Shown: in pieces, positions 25,371 to 34,489 of the stretch
Layout: each line of letters begins with the position of its first letter
How positions within the stretch are numbered: the stretch's first letter is position 1
Source: Nocardia exalbida NBRC 100660
Lineage (GTDB): Bacteria > Actinomycetota > Actinomycetes > Mycobacteriales > Mycobacteriaceae
Length of the DNA stretch: 50,747 bases
NCBI RefSeq assembly: GCF_000308575.1
Contig: NZ_BAFZ01000158.1
Coordinates: 1-50,747 of the forward strand
Direction: 5' to 3'
Position numbers and translations under genes: made by a program
Notes under the pieces: model-generated
What the model saw: the letters and a program-made list of their open reading frames with translations, nothing else
Database searches by the model: none
Told to the model about the DNA's origin: nothing

Positions 25371-26105
25371 TCAGCTTCGGATGCCGAGGGTGCCGGTCCA
25401 GGTGGCCGTGTCGAGACCGGCACGCGCGGCCAGGCCGAACATGGCGGTGAGGTCGTTGTCGGTGCGTGGTCGAGGATCGTCCTCGGGGTAGTGCTGTTCC
25501 TTCAACCGCACCATCGTCTCGGCGAAGGAACGAAGCACGGTCTCGGTGACAGCGCCACGCTCGGCGTCGTCGAGCAGTTGATCACACAGCTCCGGCATAC
25601 CGTTGTCGGTGTTGTCGAACTCCAGCCGTTCGGCGATCTCGCCGACGGCGCCGTCCCGTGTCGTCAGAGCCGAGATGCCACAGTCGAGCCCGTCGTCGGC
25701 CAGATCGTCGGGGTAGGGGGCCCGGTTCCAGGCCCCCTCGTCGAACCAGTAGATACAGCCGACCATGTAGTCATCGATCAGGTCCTGCAGGTAGCGCCGA
25801 GGTAACCATTCCGGTGCTCCGGCCAGCAGGTCGATGGCGGGCTCGTACCCCTTGACCCGGCTCGATTCGTCCTCTCCGACGAGCACGGCACGGCCGTCGC
25901 CGAACCACTTCAGCACCCACCAGGTACAGCCGCAGTCGTCCCAGTGCAGGCCGTCATCGTCGATCCAGTATCCAGAACGATGCTGCTGCGGCTCGCGCTC
26001 TTCGTCGCGATCGTAGGTAGCGACCGCTACGGCCGCCCACCGCGCCCACAGCAGCCGCGCATCCGGCAGATCCTCAGGACGCCCTGGCCTGTGTAGCTTC
26101 GCCAA
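25371..26105 (-). CDS. Acidic hypothetical protein
   Basis: A 244-residue soluble protein, strongly acidic, that I do not recognise. Notable stretches are YWIDDDGLHWDDCGCTWWVL (46-65), with two close Cys, and YMVGCIYWFDEGAWNRAPYP around 118-137. The start is TTG 26105, placed six bases after AGGAGA, the best ribosome binding site available. The gene has a normal coding composition. It sits downstream of the TIR-WD40 gene in the same direction, after 174 bases, so a shared transcript is possible. Confidence 0.7.
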   Translation of the reverse strand: MAKLHRPGRPEDLPDARLLWARWAAVAVATYDRDEEREPQQHRSGYWIDDDGLHWDDCGCTWWVLKWFGDGRAVLVGEDESSRVKGYEPAIDLLAGAPEWLPRRYLQDLIDDYMVGCIYWFDEGAWNRAPYPDDLADDGLDCGISALTTRDGAVGEIAERLEFDNTDNGMPELCDQLLDDAERGAVTETVLRSFAETMVRLKEQHYPEDDPRPRTDNDLTAMFGLAARAGLDTATWTGTLGIRS

Positions 26106-26279
26106 TCTCGCTCTCCTGCTTCGTGTTCGATGTCAGCTTCGACGCCGGGATGCGGCACATCACGACGATCGGCGTCTACGCTTCACGGCCGGAGTGCTCA
26201 TCGGGAAGCTCCCCGACGGTACCGCAAGGGGGCTCTGCCCGACCTGCTTCGGACATCGGCTGCCGGCCCGCGTGCGTCC

Positions 26280-29200
26280 TCAGGTCGGGCTGATCGGCAG
26301 TCCGGGGCAGAGTTCGATGTAGGGCTGGTTCGGTATGCGCACCCGGTCACTCCAAATCCGAAAGCTCATATTGGAAGTGAGCTTGGCGCACAGCTTCTCG
26401 GGATCGCCTTCGTAGGCAGGCCATACTCGCACCGTCGTGTCCCAACTTCCGGAGGCGACCAGCGTCCCGTCCGGGCTGAACGCCACGCTGTCTATGTCGC
26501 TGGTATGGCCGATCATCGGATTGCCGAGCAGTTGTCCGGACTCGGTGTCCCAGAACCGCACCGTCCTGTCGCGGCTACCGGAGACGATTCGCTTACCGTC
26601 TGGGCTGAAGGCCACGCTCTTCACGATGTCGTTGTGGCCGATCGTCGGTTGGCCGAGCGGTTGTGCGGACTCGATATCCCACGACCGCACCATCCCGTCG
26701 TGGCCACCGGTGGCGAACCGCTTCCCGTCGGGACTGAATGCCATGCTGCCCACAGGGGCGCTGCCGCTGCCCGGCAGTTCTTCGAGCTTGCGCCCGGACT
26801 CGACATCCCATAACCGCACCGTTCCGCCCCAGTCGATCGCGACTCGCGTACCGTCCGAGCTGAAGACCGCATCCGCCGCGCCGACTCCGTCTCCGATCGG
26901 CAGTTCCCGGATCCTTCTGCCGGACTCGGCATCCCAGAACAGCAACTTCTTGTCGGAACCGGAGATGAGGCGTTTACCGTCCGGAGTAAAAACCGCGTTC
27001 GGCACGGCGTTATCGATGCCGGTGAGCGGCTCCCCGATCGGCCGCCCCGCGTCGACATCCCACAATCGCATCGTCTTGTCGAAACTGACAGAGACGATTT
27101 TCCTGCCGTCGGGACTGAAGACCACGCGGTTGACGGCACCGGGATGGCCGATCAGCGGCTCTCCGAGCGATTGCCCGGATTCGACATCCCACAGCCGCAC
27201 TGTCCCGTCGGAGCTGCCCGAGGCGATACGTCTACCATCCGGACTGAAGGCCACACTCTTCACCATGTCGCTGTGGCCGGTCATCGGCTGCCCGATCAGA
27301 TACCACGCCCCGACGTCCCATATCCGGACCGTTTTATCGAGGCTGCCGGAAACGATTCGCCTGCCATCCGGGCTGAACGCGATATTCATGACGCCTTCGG
27401 TGTGGCCGAGCAGAGGCTCCCCGATCAATCGCCCTGTGCCGACATCCCACAAACGCAAGATCCCGCCGTAGTCACCGGTTACAACCCACCGCCCATCAGG
27501 ACTGAACGCCAGACTCGACACATAGTCGGCATGACCGCTCAGCGGTCGCCCGATCGATCGGCCGAACTCGACATCCCACAAGCGCGCCGTCCCATCGGAG
27601 CCCCCAGAAACGACGCGACGCCCATCCGGACTGAATGCCACGCTCTGCACGGTGTCGGTGTGGCCGGTCATCGGCTGCCCGATCGGCCGGCCGGACTCGG
27701 CGTCCCACAACCGCACGGTCCTGTCGAGACTGCCGGAGACGACCCGACGCCCGTCGGGGCTGAATGTCACGCTGGCTACCGCGTTGGTGTGGCCGGTCAT
27801 CGGCTGCCCGATCGGCCGGCCGGACTCGGCGTCCCACAACCGCACGGCGCCGTCCTGATCGCCGGTGACGACTCGCCGCCCGTCCGGGCTGACAGCCACA
27901 TCGCCCAATATGCCGATATCGACATTCAGCGGCTGCCCGGCCGGTTGTCCGGATTCGACATCCCACAATCGCATCGGCCCGCCCAACTGGCCGGTGACGG
28001 CCCGGCGTCCGTCGGGGCTGAGCCGTTTGAATTGAACCCCGAAGGGACGTGCGGGGATCTGCCGCGGCTCCCCGACCAGTTCACCGGAATGGGCATCCCA
28101 CGACCGCAATCGTGAATCGAGATCGCCGGTGACCACCCGGCGCCCGTCAGGGCTGAACACCACATCCCAGACTTCCGACCCGGTGTCGACGATTTTGGCT
28201 GTCTGTCGCCGCTCATAGAGCGCACCGACGATAGCGCCCGCGGTCTCGGGGCTCGGTGCCAGGGCGTGTGCCGCGAGAATTTGTTGAACAGCTCGAATAT
28301 CGCCACCGGACCGGCTCTGCTCGAACATGGCCTGCGCTTCCGCGATCAACTGTCGCCCGACCGCCTCGCGGGCGCGCGCCTCGGCCCGGGTGCTCGCGGC
28401 CTCCGCCCGTTTACCCTGGGTATCGGCTTGCCAGAACCCCGCTCCGGCCAATCCCGCCACCACGATGGCGACGACCAGCAACGCCGCCAGCGCTCGAGCC
28501 CGGCGCCGCAATGCCGTGAGGCGATCTTGTTGCCGACGGCGGGACGCGAGGAGGAATTCACGGGCGGGCTGGAGGCGTCGCCGATAATCCGTTTTGGCCG
28601 AAAGCGTTTCGGCTTCGGCGAGCCGGGTCCCTTCCAGCAGCCACGACTGGTCACGACCGTGGCGATTCCAGCCTTCGACGGCACGTTCGAGGCGGTCGGC
28701 GGCCTTGAGGTCATCGGCGTGCGCACGGAGCCATCCGGCCAACGAATCCCACTGCCGCAGCAGACTTTCCAGCGCAACCTCGACGACCACCTCGCCGTCG
28801 CGGCGGTCCTTGACCAGCAATCGTTTGTCCACGAACCCGTCGATCAGCTCGTGCGCCTCCTCGGGGAGTTCGTCCCAGCGAGCGATGCGACGCATCGGCT
28901 GATCGTTGTCGGGATCTATGGTCGCCAACGCGGGGATGAACGCCGAGCGCAACACCTCCAACTGCCGCTGTCGTATCCGCGGGTCGGTGGACAGCAGCGA
29001 TTCGACCTCGGTGTGGACGACCCGGTCGATACCGCCCATCGCGTTGTAATTCTCGACAGTCAGCGTTCCGCTCGCGGCATAGTCGTCGTAGAGTCGCGAC
29101 AGCGTCAGTGCCAGCAGCGGCAGAGTGTCGGCGCCGTGATCGCCGTCGGCCAGGAGCCGATCCACCAAGTCCGGTTCGATGCGCAGTGCCGCACTGTCGT

Positions 29201-30425
29201 CGGCACGAGCCGCCGGCCCGGTGATGACCTCCTTGAACTGGGTCCGCGGCAACGGCTCGAGCGCGTCGAAGACGAATCGCGGCACCGTCTTCATCTGCAC
29301 GGCATTCTGTAGCTGCTCATAGCGATCGGTACGGATGGTGACCGCCGCCTTCATCGACACGTACGGTGTGCCCACCTCGTCCGGTACGGCGAGCAGCGTG
29401 CCCAGCAGCTTCAGGAATTGCTCGCCCTGCGCCCCGGCGTCGGCGACGAACAGCTCTTCGGCTTGATCGATGGGTAGCAACAACGTCGGCAGGGGTGTAT
29501 CGACGTCGTCGGACGGCCACCTGTCTCGCGCGGCGTGCTGCATCTGGACGAGCCACTCACGTGCGCGATCGACGTCGGGCAATGCGGATTTGATCTCCCC
29601 GAGTGTCGGAGTGGTCAACCCGAGGCGAGTTCGGGTGGCGTAGATGACCGCGGCCAGGCCGTGAGCACCGGTGAGCGCTCGACGTTCCGGCCGCATGATG
29701 TCCAGTACGAGAAAGTGCCGATCCTCCCGAGCCAGCCGCGGCAACAATCCCGCGCGCAGAAACGACGATTTACCCGTCCCCGACGCTCCCAGGACCACGA
29801 ACATCGACTCGGCGCCGATCGACCGCATCCGCCGCAGATGTTCCAGACCCGCCATGACCTGCACCTCGCGTCCGAAATACACGGCGGCGTCCACGGCATC
29901 GAAGGGTCGCCAGCCCCGGTACGGCGACCGGTCCGGCTCGCCGGCGGGCGGCCACGGAAAGCTTTCGGCACCGATCCCTGCGTCGCCCAGGCCGTCCAAC
30001 AATCTGCGCAAACCTTCGGTGCGCATTCGCACCGGCTCGAGTTGCCCATCGACCAGGATCTCGGTGACCGGACCGTCGCCGAACAGGTCGCACCGTTGCC
30101 ATTCCCGGGTCGGATCCGTATCGGTGAACGGTTCCAGCCGGGCGCAGTAGATCCGCTTGCCGAGATTCACCGCCGTCAGGTACTCGGCAACGCATTCGGT
30201 CGAGGTGTGCCAATCCCGCGAGGTCAAGCAGATCACCGCTTCGCAGCGTGCCAATCCCCCGCGGAGGGCATCTCGCCAACGGACACCCTGAGCGATCCCG
30301 GATCGCTCGTCGAGATCCAAAAAGATGTTGCCCGCCAACGCGGGCCGTTGCTCGACCAGCCATCGCAACAGCGCGATAGCCTGCACACTGTTCCGACTCG
30401 AATGACTCAGGAACAGCCGCGTCAT
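26280..30425 (-). CDS. TIR-STAND NTPase-transmembrane-WD40 protein (1381 residues)
   Basis: A large signalling NTPase. TIR domain at 1-115: RLFLSHSSRNSVQAIALLRW, then SRDWHTSTECVAEYL, where Cys78-x2-Glu81 (or Glu77) corresponds to the catalytic acid of NADase TIRs. STAND-type NTPase at about 170-600: YRGWRPFDAVDAAVYFGRE, Walker A GASGTGKS 213-220, Walker B TLLLPIDQAEELF. A transmembrane helix lies near 680-702 (ALAALLVVAIVVAGLAGAGFW), followed by a charged coiled region. Fourteen WD40 repeats of about 43 residues at the C-terminus (FSPDGRRVVSG, RLWD) fold as two seven-bladed propellers. The ATG at 30425 follows AAGGGGG. It is divergent from an ABC exporter. WD40 sensing, NTPase switching and TIR effector output are the expected parts; biological conflict or development are possible roles. 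Confidence 0.92.
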   Translation of the reverse strand: MTRLFLSHSSRNSVQAIALLRWLVEQRPALAGNIFLDLDERSGIAQGVRWRDALRGGLARCEAVICLTSRDWHTSTECVAEYLTAVNLGKRIYCARLEPFTDTDPTREWQRCDLFGDGPVTEILVDGQLEPVRMRTEGLRRLLDGLGDAGIGAESFPWPPAGEPDRSPYRGWRPFDAVDAAVYFGREVQVMAGLEHLRRMRSIGAESMFVVLGASGTGKSSFLRAGLLPRLAREDRHFLVLDIMRPERRALTGAHGLAAVIYATRTRLGLTTPTLGEIKSALPDVDRAREWLVQMQHAARDRWPSDDVDTPLPTLLLPIDQAEELFVADAGAQGEQFLKLLGTLLAVPDEVGTPYVSMKAAVTIRTDRYEQLQNAVQMKTVPRFVFDALEPLPRTQFKEVITGPAARADDSAALRIEPDLVDRLLADGDHGADTLPLLALTLSRLYDDYAASGTLTVENYNAMGGIDRVVHTEVESLLSTDPRIRQRQLEVLRSAFIPALATIDPDNDQPMRRIARWDELPEEAHELIDGFVDKRLLVKDRRDGEVVVEVALESLLRQWDSLAGWLRAHADDLKAADRLERAVEGWNRHGRDQSWLLEGTRLAEAETLSAKTDYRRRLQPAREFLLASRRRQQDRLTALRRRARALAALLVVAIVVAGLAGAGFWQADTQGKRAEAASTRAEARAREAVGRQLIAEAQAMFEQSRSGGDIRAVQQILAAHALAPSPETAGAIVGALYERRQTAKIVDTGSEVWDVVFSPDGRRVVTGDLDSRLRSWDAHSGELVGEPRQIPARPFGVQFKRLSPDGRRAVTGQLGGPMRLWDVESGQPAGQPLNVDIGILGDVAVSPDGRRVVTGDQDGAVRLWDAESGRPIGQPMTGHTNAVASVTFSPDGRRVVSGSLDRTVRLWDAESGRPIGQPMTGHTDTVQSVAFSPDGRRVVSGGSDGTARLWDVEFGRSIGRPLSGHADYVSSLAFSPDGRWVVTGDYGGILRLWDVGTGRLIGEPLLGHTEGVMNIAFSPDGRRIVSGSLDKTVRIWDVGAWYLIGQPMTGHSDMVKSVAFSPDGRRIASGSSDGTVRLWDVESGQSLGEPLIGHPGAVNRVVFSPDGRKIVSVSFDKTMRLWDVDAGRPIGEPLTGIDNAVPNAVFTPDGKRLISGSDKKLLFWDAESGRRIRELPIGDGVGAADAVFSSDGTRVAIDWGGTVRLWDVESGRKLEELPGSGSAPVGSMAFSPDGKRFATGGHDGMVRSWDIESAQPLGQPTIGHNDIVKSVAFSPDGKRIVSGSRDRTVRFWDTESGQLLGNPMIGHTSDIDSVAFSPDGTLVASGSWDTTVRVWPAYEGDPEKLCAKLTSNMSFRIWSDRVRIPNQPYIELCPGLPISPT
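26420..28180 (-). repeat. 14 tandem WD40-coding units of about 129 bp
   Basis: The 3' part of the TIR-WD40 gene is a tandem array, period about 129 bp (43 codons). Two units share 62 identical bases (27657-27718 and 27786-27847, offset exactly 129), a sign of recent unit duplication or gene conversion. Neighbouring units diverge more. Confidence 0.85.
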
Positions 30426-30609
30426 CACGCCCCCTTGATGGAGAGACCATCTCGCGCTCGTCAACGCTACCGCACGCCGAATCGGAGCACCTTCCGCGCC
30501 GAAAGCGCCGATGTCACGCAATCGGCTCCCCGGCACGGGGTTTCGTCGTCGATTGATAATATTCGAGCCGCTGTCGGGCCACCGGATCGGCGGCGGGAAG
30601 GGGGCGTTG

Positions 30610-31215
30610 ATGGAGGTGGAGGACGTCCACTACTCATACGGCAGACGGTCGGTGCTGCGTGGCATCGACATCGTGTTGCCTGCGGGGACGCTGGTGGGCA
30701 TCGTCGGTGAGAACGGGGCGGGTAAGTCGACGCTGTTGAAGGTTTTGTCCGGAGGGTTGCGACCGGACCGGGGGAGGGTCCGGCACCGTGGGCGGTTCGG
30801 ATACTGCCCTCAGCAGGTAATCCTGAACGACGCCTTCACGGTGCGTCAGCACCTGAACTTCTTCGCCGCGGCCTATGCGATCCCGGACCTGCGACGCGCC
30901 GAGGAGACCATGGAGATCTTGCGTTTCTCCGAGTATGCCGGTGAGCGGGTCGGGACGCTCAGCGGCGGCACGCGGCAAAAGCTCAATTTGACGCTGGCGG
31001 TGATGCATGATCCGCAGGTCTTGCTACTGGATGAGCCGTATCAGGGTTTCGACTGGGAGACGTATCTGCGTTTCTGGGATCTGGTCGCGGAGTTCCGTGA
31101 CACCGGGCGGTCGGTTCTGGTTGTCTCGCATCTGGCTCACGACACCGACAAGCTGGATAAGGTGTGGCGGTTGCGCGACGGCGTCTTACGAGGCGGACAG
31201 GAGCAGGCCGGATGA
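30610..31215 (+). CDS. ABC transporter ATP-binding protein (exporter type)
   Basis: A 201-residue ATPase, short but complete. Walker A GENGAGKST at 35-43, Q-loop YCPQQ, signature LSGGTRQKLNL near 118-128, Walker B VLLLDEPYQGFD near 139-150, switch His in VVSHLAHD. Sequence type matches ATPases of ABC-2 exporters. The ATG at 30610 has GAAGGGGG at seven bases. It overlaps the permease gene by ATGA. It is divergent from the TIR-WD40 gene with 184 bp between. Confidence 0.9.
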   Translation: MEVEDVHYSYGRRSVLRGIDIVLPAGTLVGIVGENGAGKSTLLKVLSGGLRPDRGRVRHRGRFGYCPQQVILNDAFTVRQHLNFFAAAYAIPDLRRAEETMEILRFSEYAGERVGTLSGGTRQKLNLTLAVMHDPQVLLLDEPYQGFDWETYLRFWDLVAEFRDTGRSVLVVSHLAHDTDKLDKVWRLRDGVLRGGQEQAG

Positions 31216-32057
31216 ATGATGGTGTGCGGCTGTTCGTGATCGCCACGCGCTATGCTCTCATCGAGCACGCTCGCAACCGGTTCGCCATGCTGTTGGTGGC
31301 CGTCTTCCTCCCCATATTGATCACCGTGGTCCGCGTGGCCGTCACGGACATCGAGGTGCCGTTCCGGCTTCGAGACACCGGTCTGGTTCTGCGCGCCAAC
31401 GGTAACGAACTCGCTCAGGTCAGCGGCGCCCTGATGGCGGTCTCGCTGATCATAGGATTCATGATGTTCGCGGCCACTTTCAGCAGCGGCGCATTCGACC
31501 GGCGTCTCTCGATGGCCGGGTACCCCCGAGTCGCTCTGGGTTCGGCGAAGATCGCCTGCCTGGTGGTGGCCTCGGTGGTGGTTTGCGTGTACGCCACCGC
31601 GGTCATTTGCTGCTACTGGTCGCCGCGGCAGCCTGTCCTGCTCGCTGCGGCGCTTTTCGGCTCGGCGATGACTTACGGGGCGTTGGGCGTGGCCCTCGGC
31701 GCGCTGCTGCGCCGCGAGGTGGAGGGGATGTTCGCCATCGCGATGATCAGCTGTTTCGATATGGCCGTACAGAACCCCATCGCCAGTGCTGGGGCCGACA
31801 GTGATTTCGTGCGCTGGCTGCCCTCCTATGGGGCAATGCAGGCTTCGACCACGGCCGGTTTCTCCGACGCCACGCCGATGACGGGTTTCGCCGTGCAACT
31901 GGCCTGGTTCATCGCCAGCGCACTCGTCGGACTGGTCGCTTTCCATCGGCGCACCCGCTCGTCTCTTCGACCTACGATGTGGATGCGCATCCCGGCCCGA
32001 TGGGGTCCGGACAACCTGCGAAGCACTGAGGAGGCGTCCCGCACGACCACACGGTGA
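31212..32057 (+). CDS. ABC-2-type permease
   Basis: A 281-residue membrane protein with six hydrophobic segments (about 25-43, 72-95, 115-137, 140-165, 172-190, 225-247), consistent with an ABC-2 exporter subunit. It starts inside the stop of the ATPase gene (ATGA), so the pair is translationally coupled. The transported substrate is unknown. It converges with the terpene-fusion gene, 38 bases away, and could export that product, but nothing in the sequence proves it. Confidence 0.85.
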   Translation: MNDGVRLFVIATRYALIEHARNRFAMLLVAVFLPILITVVRVAVTDIEVPFRLRDTGLVLRANGNELAQVSGALMAVSLIIGFMMFAATFSSGAFDRRLSMAGYPRVALGSAKIACLVVASVVVCVYATAVICCYWSPRQPVLLAAALFGSAMTYGALGVALGALLRREVEGMFAIAMISCFDMAVQNPIASAGADSDFVRWLPSYGAMQASTTAGFSDATPMTGFAVQLAWFIASALVGLVAFHRRTRSSLRPTMWMRIPARWGPDNLRSTEEASRTTTR

Positions 32058-32095
32058 AGGCGCGGGACATGACTCCGTTCGGCCGACTGCGGGGC

Positions 32096-34105
32096 TTACG
32101 AGGCGGTAGGAGCCGGTTCGGCGGCCGGGAGGTAGACCTCACGGCGCAAGCGTTCGAGATCCGGCGCCGCGGTAGCGGAGGTGTGCGTGTACCGATCGCT
32201 CTCACGCCCCCAGAGCCCCACGCTCGTGATGTTCACATACATCTCCGCGTAGTCCTTCCCCTGACCCGATAGGCCGGGAAGAACGCGCAGGAGCGCGGGA
32301 ACGTAGTGGATCACCGCCTCGAGCTGAGCGCGCTGATCCGCTACTCGGCGCCGCACCTGGTCCACGGCTTCGTCGCGAGTGCAGCCGGTTTCGTGACGGA
32401 CCGCCCGCACCAGGTTGTAGGGAACTCGGTCCGCCTCGTCTTGATCCAGTCCCACCAGGTCGTTCTCCACGAAGGTGACCCAGAAGGCGAGTTCCTCGAG
32501 ACGGCGGATCACCGGGTGTTCGCGCAGCGTCGGCGGTAGTTCCCGGTCGTGGTACACCTCCATGCAGGCGATGGCGGTTTCGATCCCACTGGTCGACATC
32601 CGCATCGGCAGGTAGTCGGCCGTGGAAGGGATGTAGCCACTGATGCGATGGTGCGCTTCGCGTTCGGCGGCTTCGAACCACTCCTCGATGCCGTCGAGGA
32701 ACCGCTTCTGCCAGCGGATGGTCCGGCCCTCGCGCAGGCGCGGCCATATGCTCGCCCACGCCGTCGCAATCGCGCCGGGCCGCCACGGTTTCTCCGGGTC
32801 CTGGCGCAGCGTTGCCACCATGCCACGTCGCAACGCGGTCACGGCTTCCGGGTCCCTCAGCTGCGGATCCTCGAAAAGGTCATCCCAGGCGAGGACCAGC
32901 ACGGCCATCGCGTAGGCGGTCTGTTCACGGACCGCATTCGCTGCTGGGGCCAATGTGTGCGCAGGGATCTGGATCGCCCCTGTCCACCGGTGGTAGTCCG
33001 CCTCGGCGGAGGAGACGGCAAGGCCGGTGTCCACCAGCCAGTTCCGCAACCATCGCGCGAGTTGCGGCGCAAGCCCATTGCCATGAGTTCGAGGTGGCTG
33101 CGCCGACCGCCGGGGGACCGAGGGACCAGAAGCTCGCCGGTCGAGGATGGACCGGGCGTAGGCGATGATCGCGCGGCGAGCGCGCGGGTCGACGGGCAGA
33201 GTGGCGAGCTGACCGGCGGCCCGGTCCATGAACTCGTCGGCCACCGCCCGCGCTTCGTCCACGGCGCCGCAGGCGATGACGAGCTCGCGGGCACGCGCGG
33301 CTTGCTCGAGCGTCATTCTGCTCTGCAACAGGCGAGCAAGGCTTCGGTCGCGGGCGGCCGCGCGGATCACGGGCAGTGTGTAAATGCCCGCGGACAGGTC
33401 CGCGTTGACGGGCTTGCCCATTTCTTCGGCGGTGGAGGTCAGATCGAGGATGTCGTCATACAGCTGATAGGCCAGCCCGAAGTACCGGCCGAACTGGGCC
33501 GACGCCTCCTGCTGATCGTCGGGCCGGTCGGCCTGCATCGCGCCCACCAGGCATGCCAGCGAGAGCACCGCCGCCGTCTTGCCGTCGATCGCGTCCAGGT
33601 AGGACTGCTCGCTGCGGGAAGCCACGTGGAGGTCGGCGGCCTCGATCACCATGCCCGCGCACATCTGCTCACCGGCGATTGCCCCCGAGAGGACCTCGCG
33701 CCGACCGAGTTCGGCCAGCATGCGCACACTTGTGAGCATCACGGAGTCGCCACCCAGCACAGCCATATGCGAACCCCACACCACATTGGCACTGGGACGG
33801 CCTCGACGCTCGTATGAGTGATCGATGACGTCGTCGTGGTAGAGCGAGCCCAGATGCAGCAACTCGACGGCAGCGGCGCCGCGTACCACCCGGTCGTCGG
33901 CCGGGGCCGCGGGATCGGTGAGCAGGTAGTACGACAACAGGGTCAATGTGGGGCGGACCAGGCGGCGAGAGGTGTCCGGCCCTTCGTCTGTGAGTGCGGC
34001 CAGTTCAGGCCTACCCTCCAGCCGAACGGGTCCGAGAACGTCACGGACACGGTCCAGGTCCGCGTCCAGATGGGGGAAGACAGCCGAATCGATTTCACGT
34101 GGCAC
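32096..34105 (-). CDS. Prenyltransferase-terpene synthase fusion
   Basis: A 669-residue bifunctional enzyme. Residues 1-325 are a trans-isoprenyl diphosphate synthase: first Asp-rich motif DDVID 91-95 (LGSLYHDDVID, as in medium- and long-chain synthases), second DDILD 217-221, Lys/Arg-rich GK near 175 and 230. Residues 326-345 are a Pro/Arg linker. Residues 346-645 are a class I terpene synthase: DDLFED at 408-413, pyrophosphate-sensor Arg502 (YLPMRMSTSG), which is exactly 46 residues before Asn548, NSE-type motif NDLVGLDQD 548-556 (Gly and Asp replace the usual Ser and Glu), and the RY pair 638-639. GTG 34105 has AGGAG at seven bases; ATG 34129 is an alternative. It probably makes its own linear substrate from IPP and DMAPP and cyclises it. 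Confidence 0.9.
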   Translation of the reverse strand: MPREIDSAVFPHLDADLDRVRDVLGPVRLEGRPELAALTDEGPDTSRRLVRPTLTLLSYYLLTDPAAPADDRVVRGAAAVELLHLGSLYHDDVIDHSYERRGRPSANVVWGSHMAVLGGDSVMLTSVRMLAELGRREVLSGAIAGEQMCAGMVIEAADLHVASRSEQSYLDAIDGKTAAVLSLACLVGAMQADRPDDQQEASAQFGRYFGLAYQLYDDILDLTSTAEEMGKPVNADLSAGIYTLPVIRAAARDRSLARLLQSRMTLEQAARARELVIACGAVDEARAVADEFMDRAAGQLATLPVDPRARRAIIAYARSILDRRASGPSVPRRSAQPPRTHGNGLAPQLARWLRNWLVDTGLAVSSAEADYHRWTGAIQIPAHTLAPAANAVREQTAYAMAVLVLAWDDLFEDPQLRDPEAVTALRRGMVATLRQDPEKPWRPGAIATAWASIWPRLREGRTIRWQKRFLDGIEEWFEAAEREAHHRISGYIPSTADYLPMRMSTSGIETAIACMEVYHDRELPPTLREHPVIRRLEELAFWVTFVENDLVGLDQDEADRVPYNLVRAVRHETGCTRDEAVDQVRRRVADQRAQLEAVIHYVPALLRVLPGLSGQGKDYAEMYVNITSVGLWGRESDRYTHTSATAAPDLERLRREVYLPAAEPAPTAS

Positions 34106-34489
34106 GCGGGCACTCCTGACTGGTTGCATCGGTCATCCAGAACACCGCCGATCAATGGCAATTCGACACCAGTCGACGCCGAAGATGTTGGGATCGGCCG
34201 AAATTGATGCCTGCTCCGCACTTGCGGTGCGGATCGGCCGGGCATCGGCAGTGTGCGCCGCGCATCGAACGTGGCGGCCCACGTGTGTTGGGCCTTCGCG
34301 TCGGAGAGGCTTGCGCGGGTTCACGAGTGTCGGTGTGCTGACGCACCATCGACTGCCTGAGTGCGCACAATCGCCTCGATGCCGCCGGCGCCGCGCCGCT
34401 TGATGGCCGGAGCTCACCGGCACCTGCCCGAATCCACTGGATCGAAGACTCCGTCGACGGCGAATCGGCTTGCCGCGGTACGGGTCTGA
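34106..34489. other. 384-base gap between the P450 and terpene-fusion genes
   Basis: No supported gene. It contains two small perfect dyads, TCCGCAC-N5-GTGCGGA at 34215-34233 and ACGTGG-N4-CCACGT at 34269-34284, which may be operator sites or weak hairpins. The region probably carries the promoter of the fusion gene. Confidence 0.4.

Noticed and set aside
27144..28115. Long plus-strand open frame opposite the WD40 region
   Set aside because: Its apparent repeats mirror the WD40 codons of the real gene; the frame is open only because of high GC and repetition.
26420..28180. CRISPR array or satellite
   Set aside because: The 129-bp period equals one WD40 unit of 43 codons, and the repeats lie in a continuous reading frame. 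There are no short identical repeats with unique spacers.
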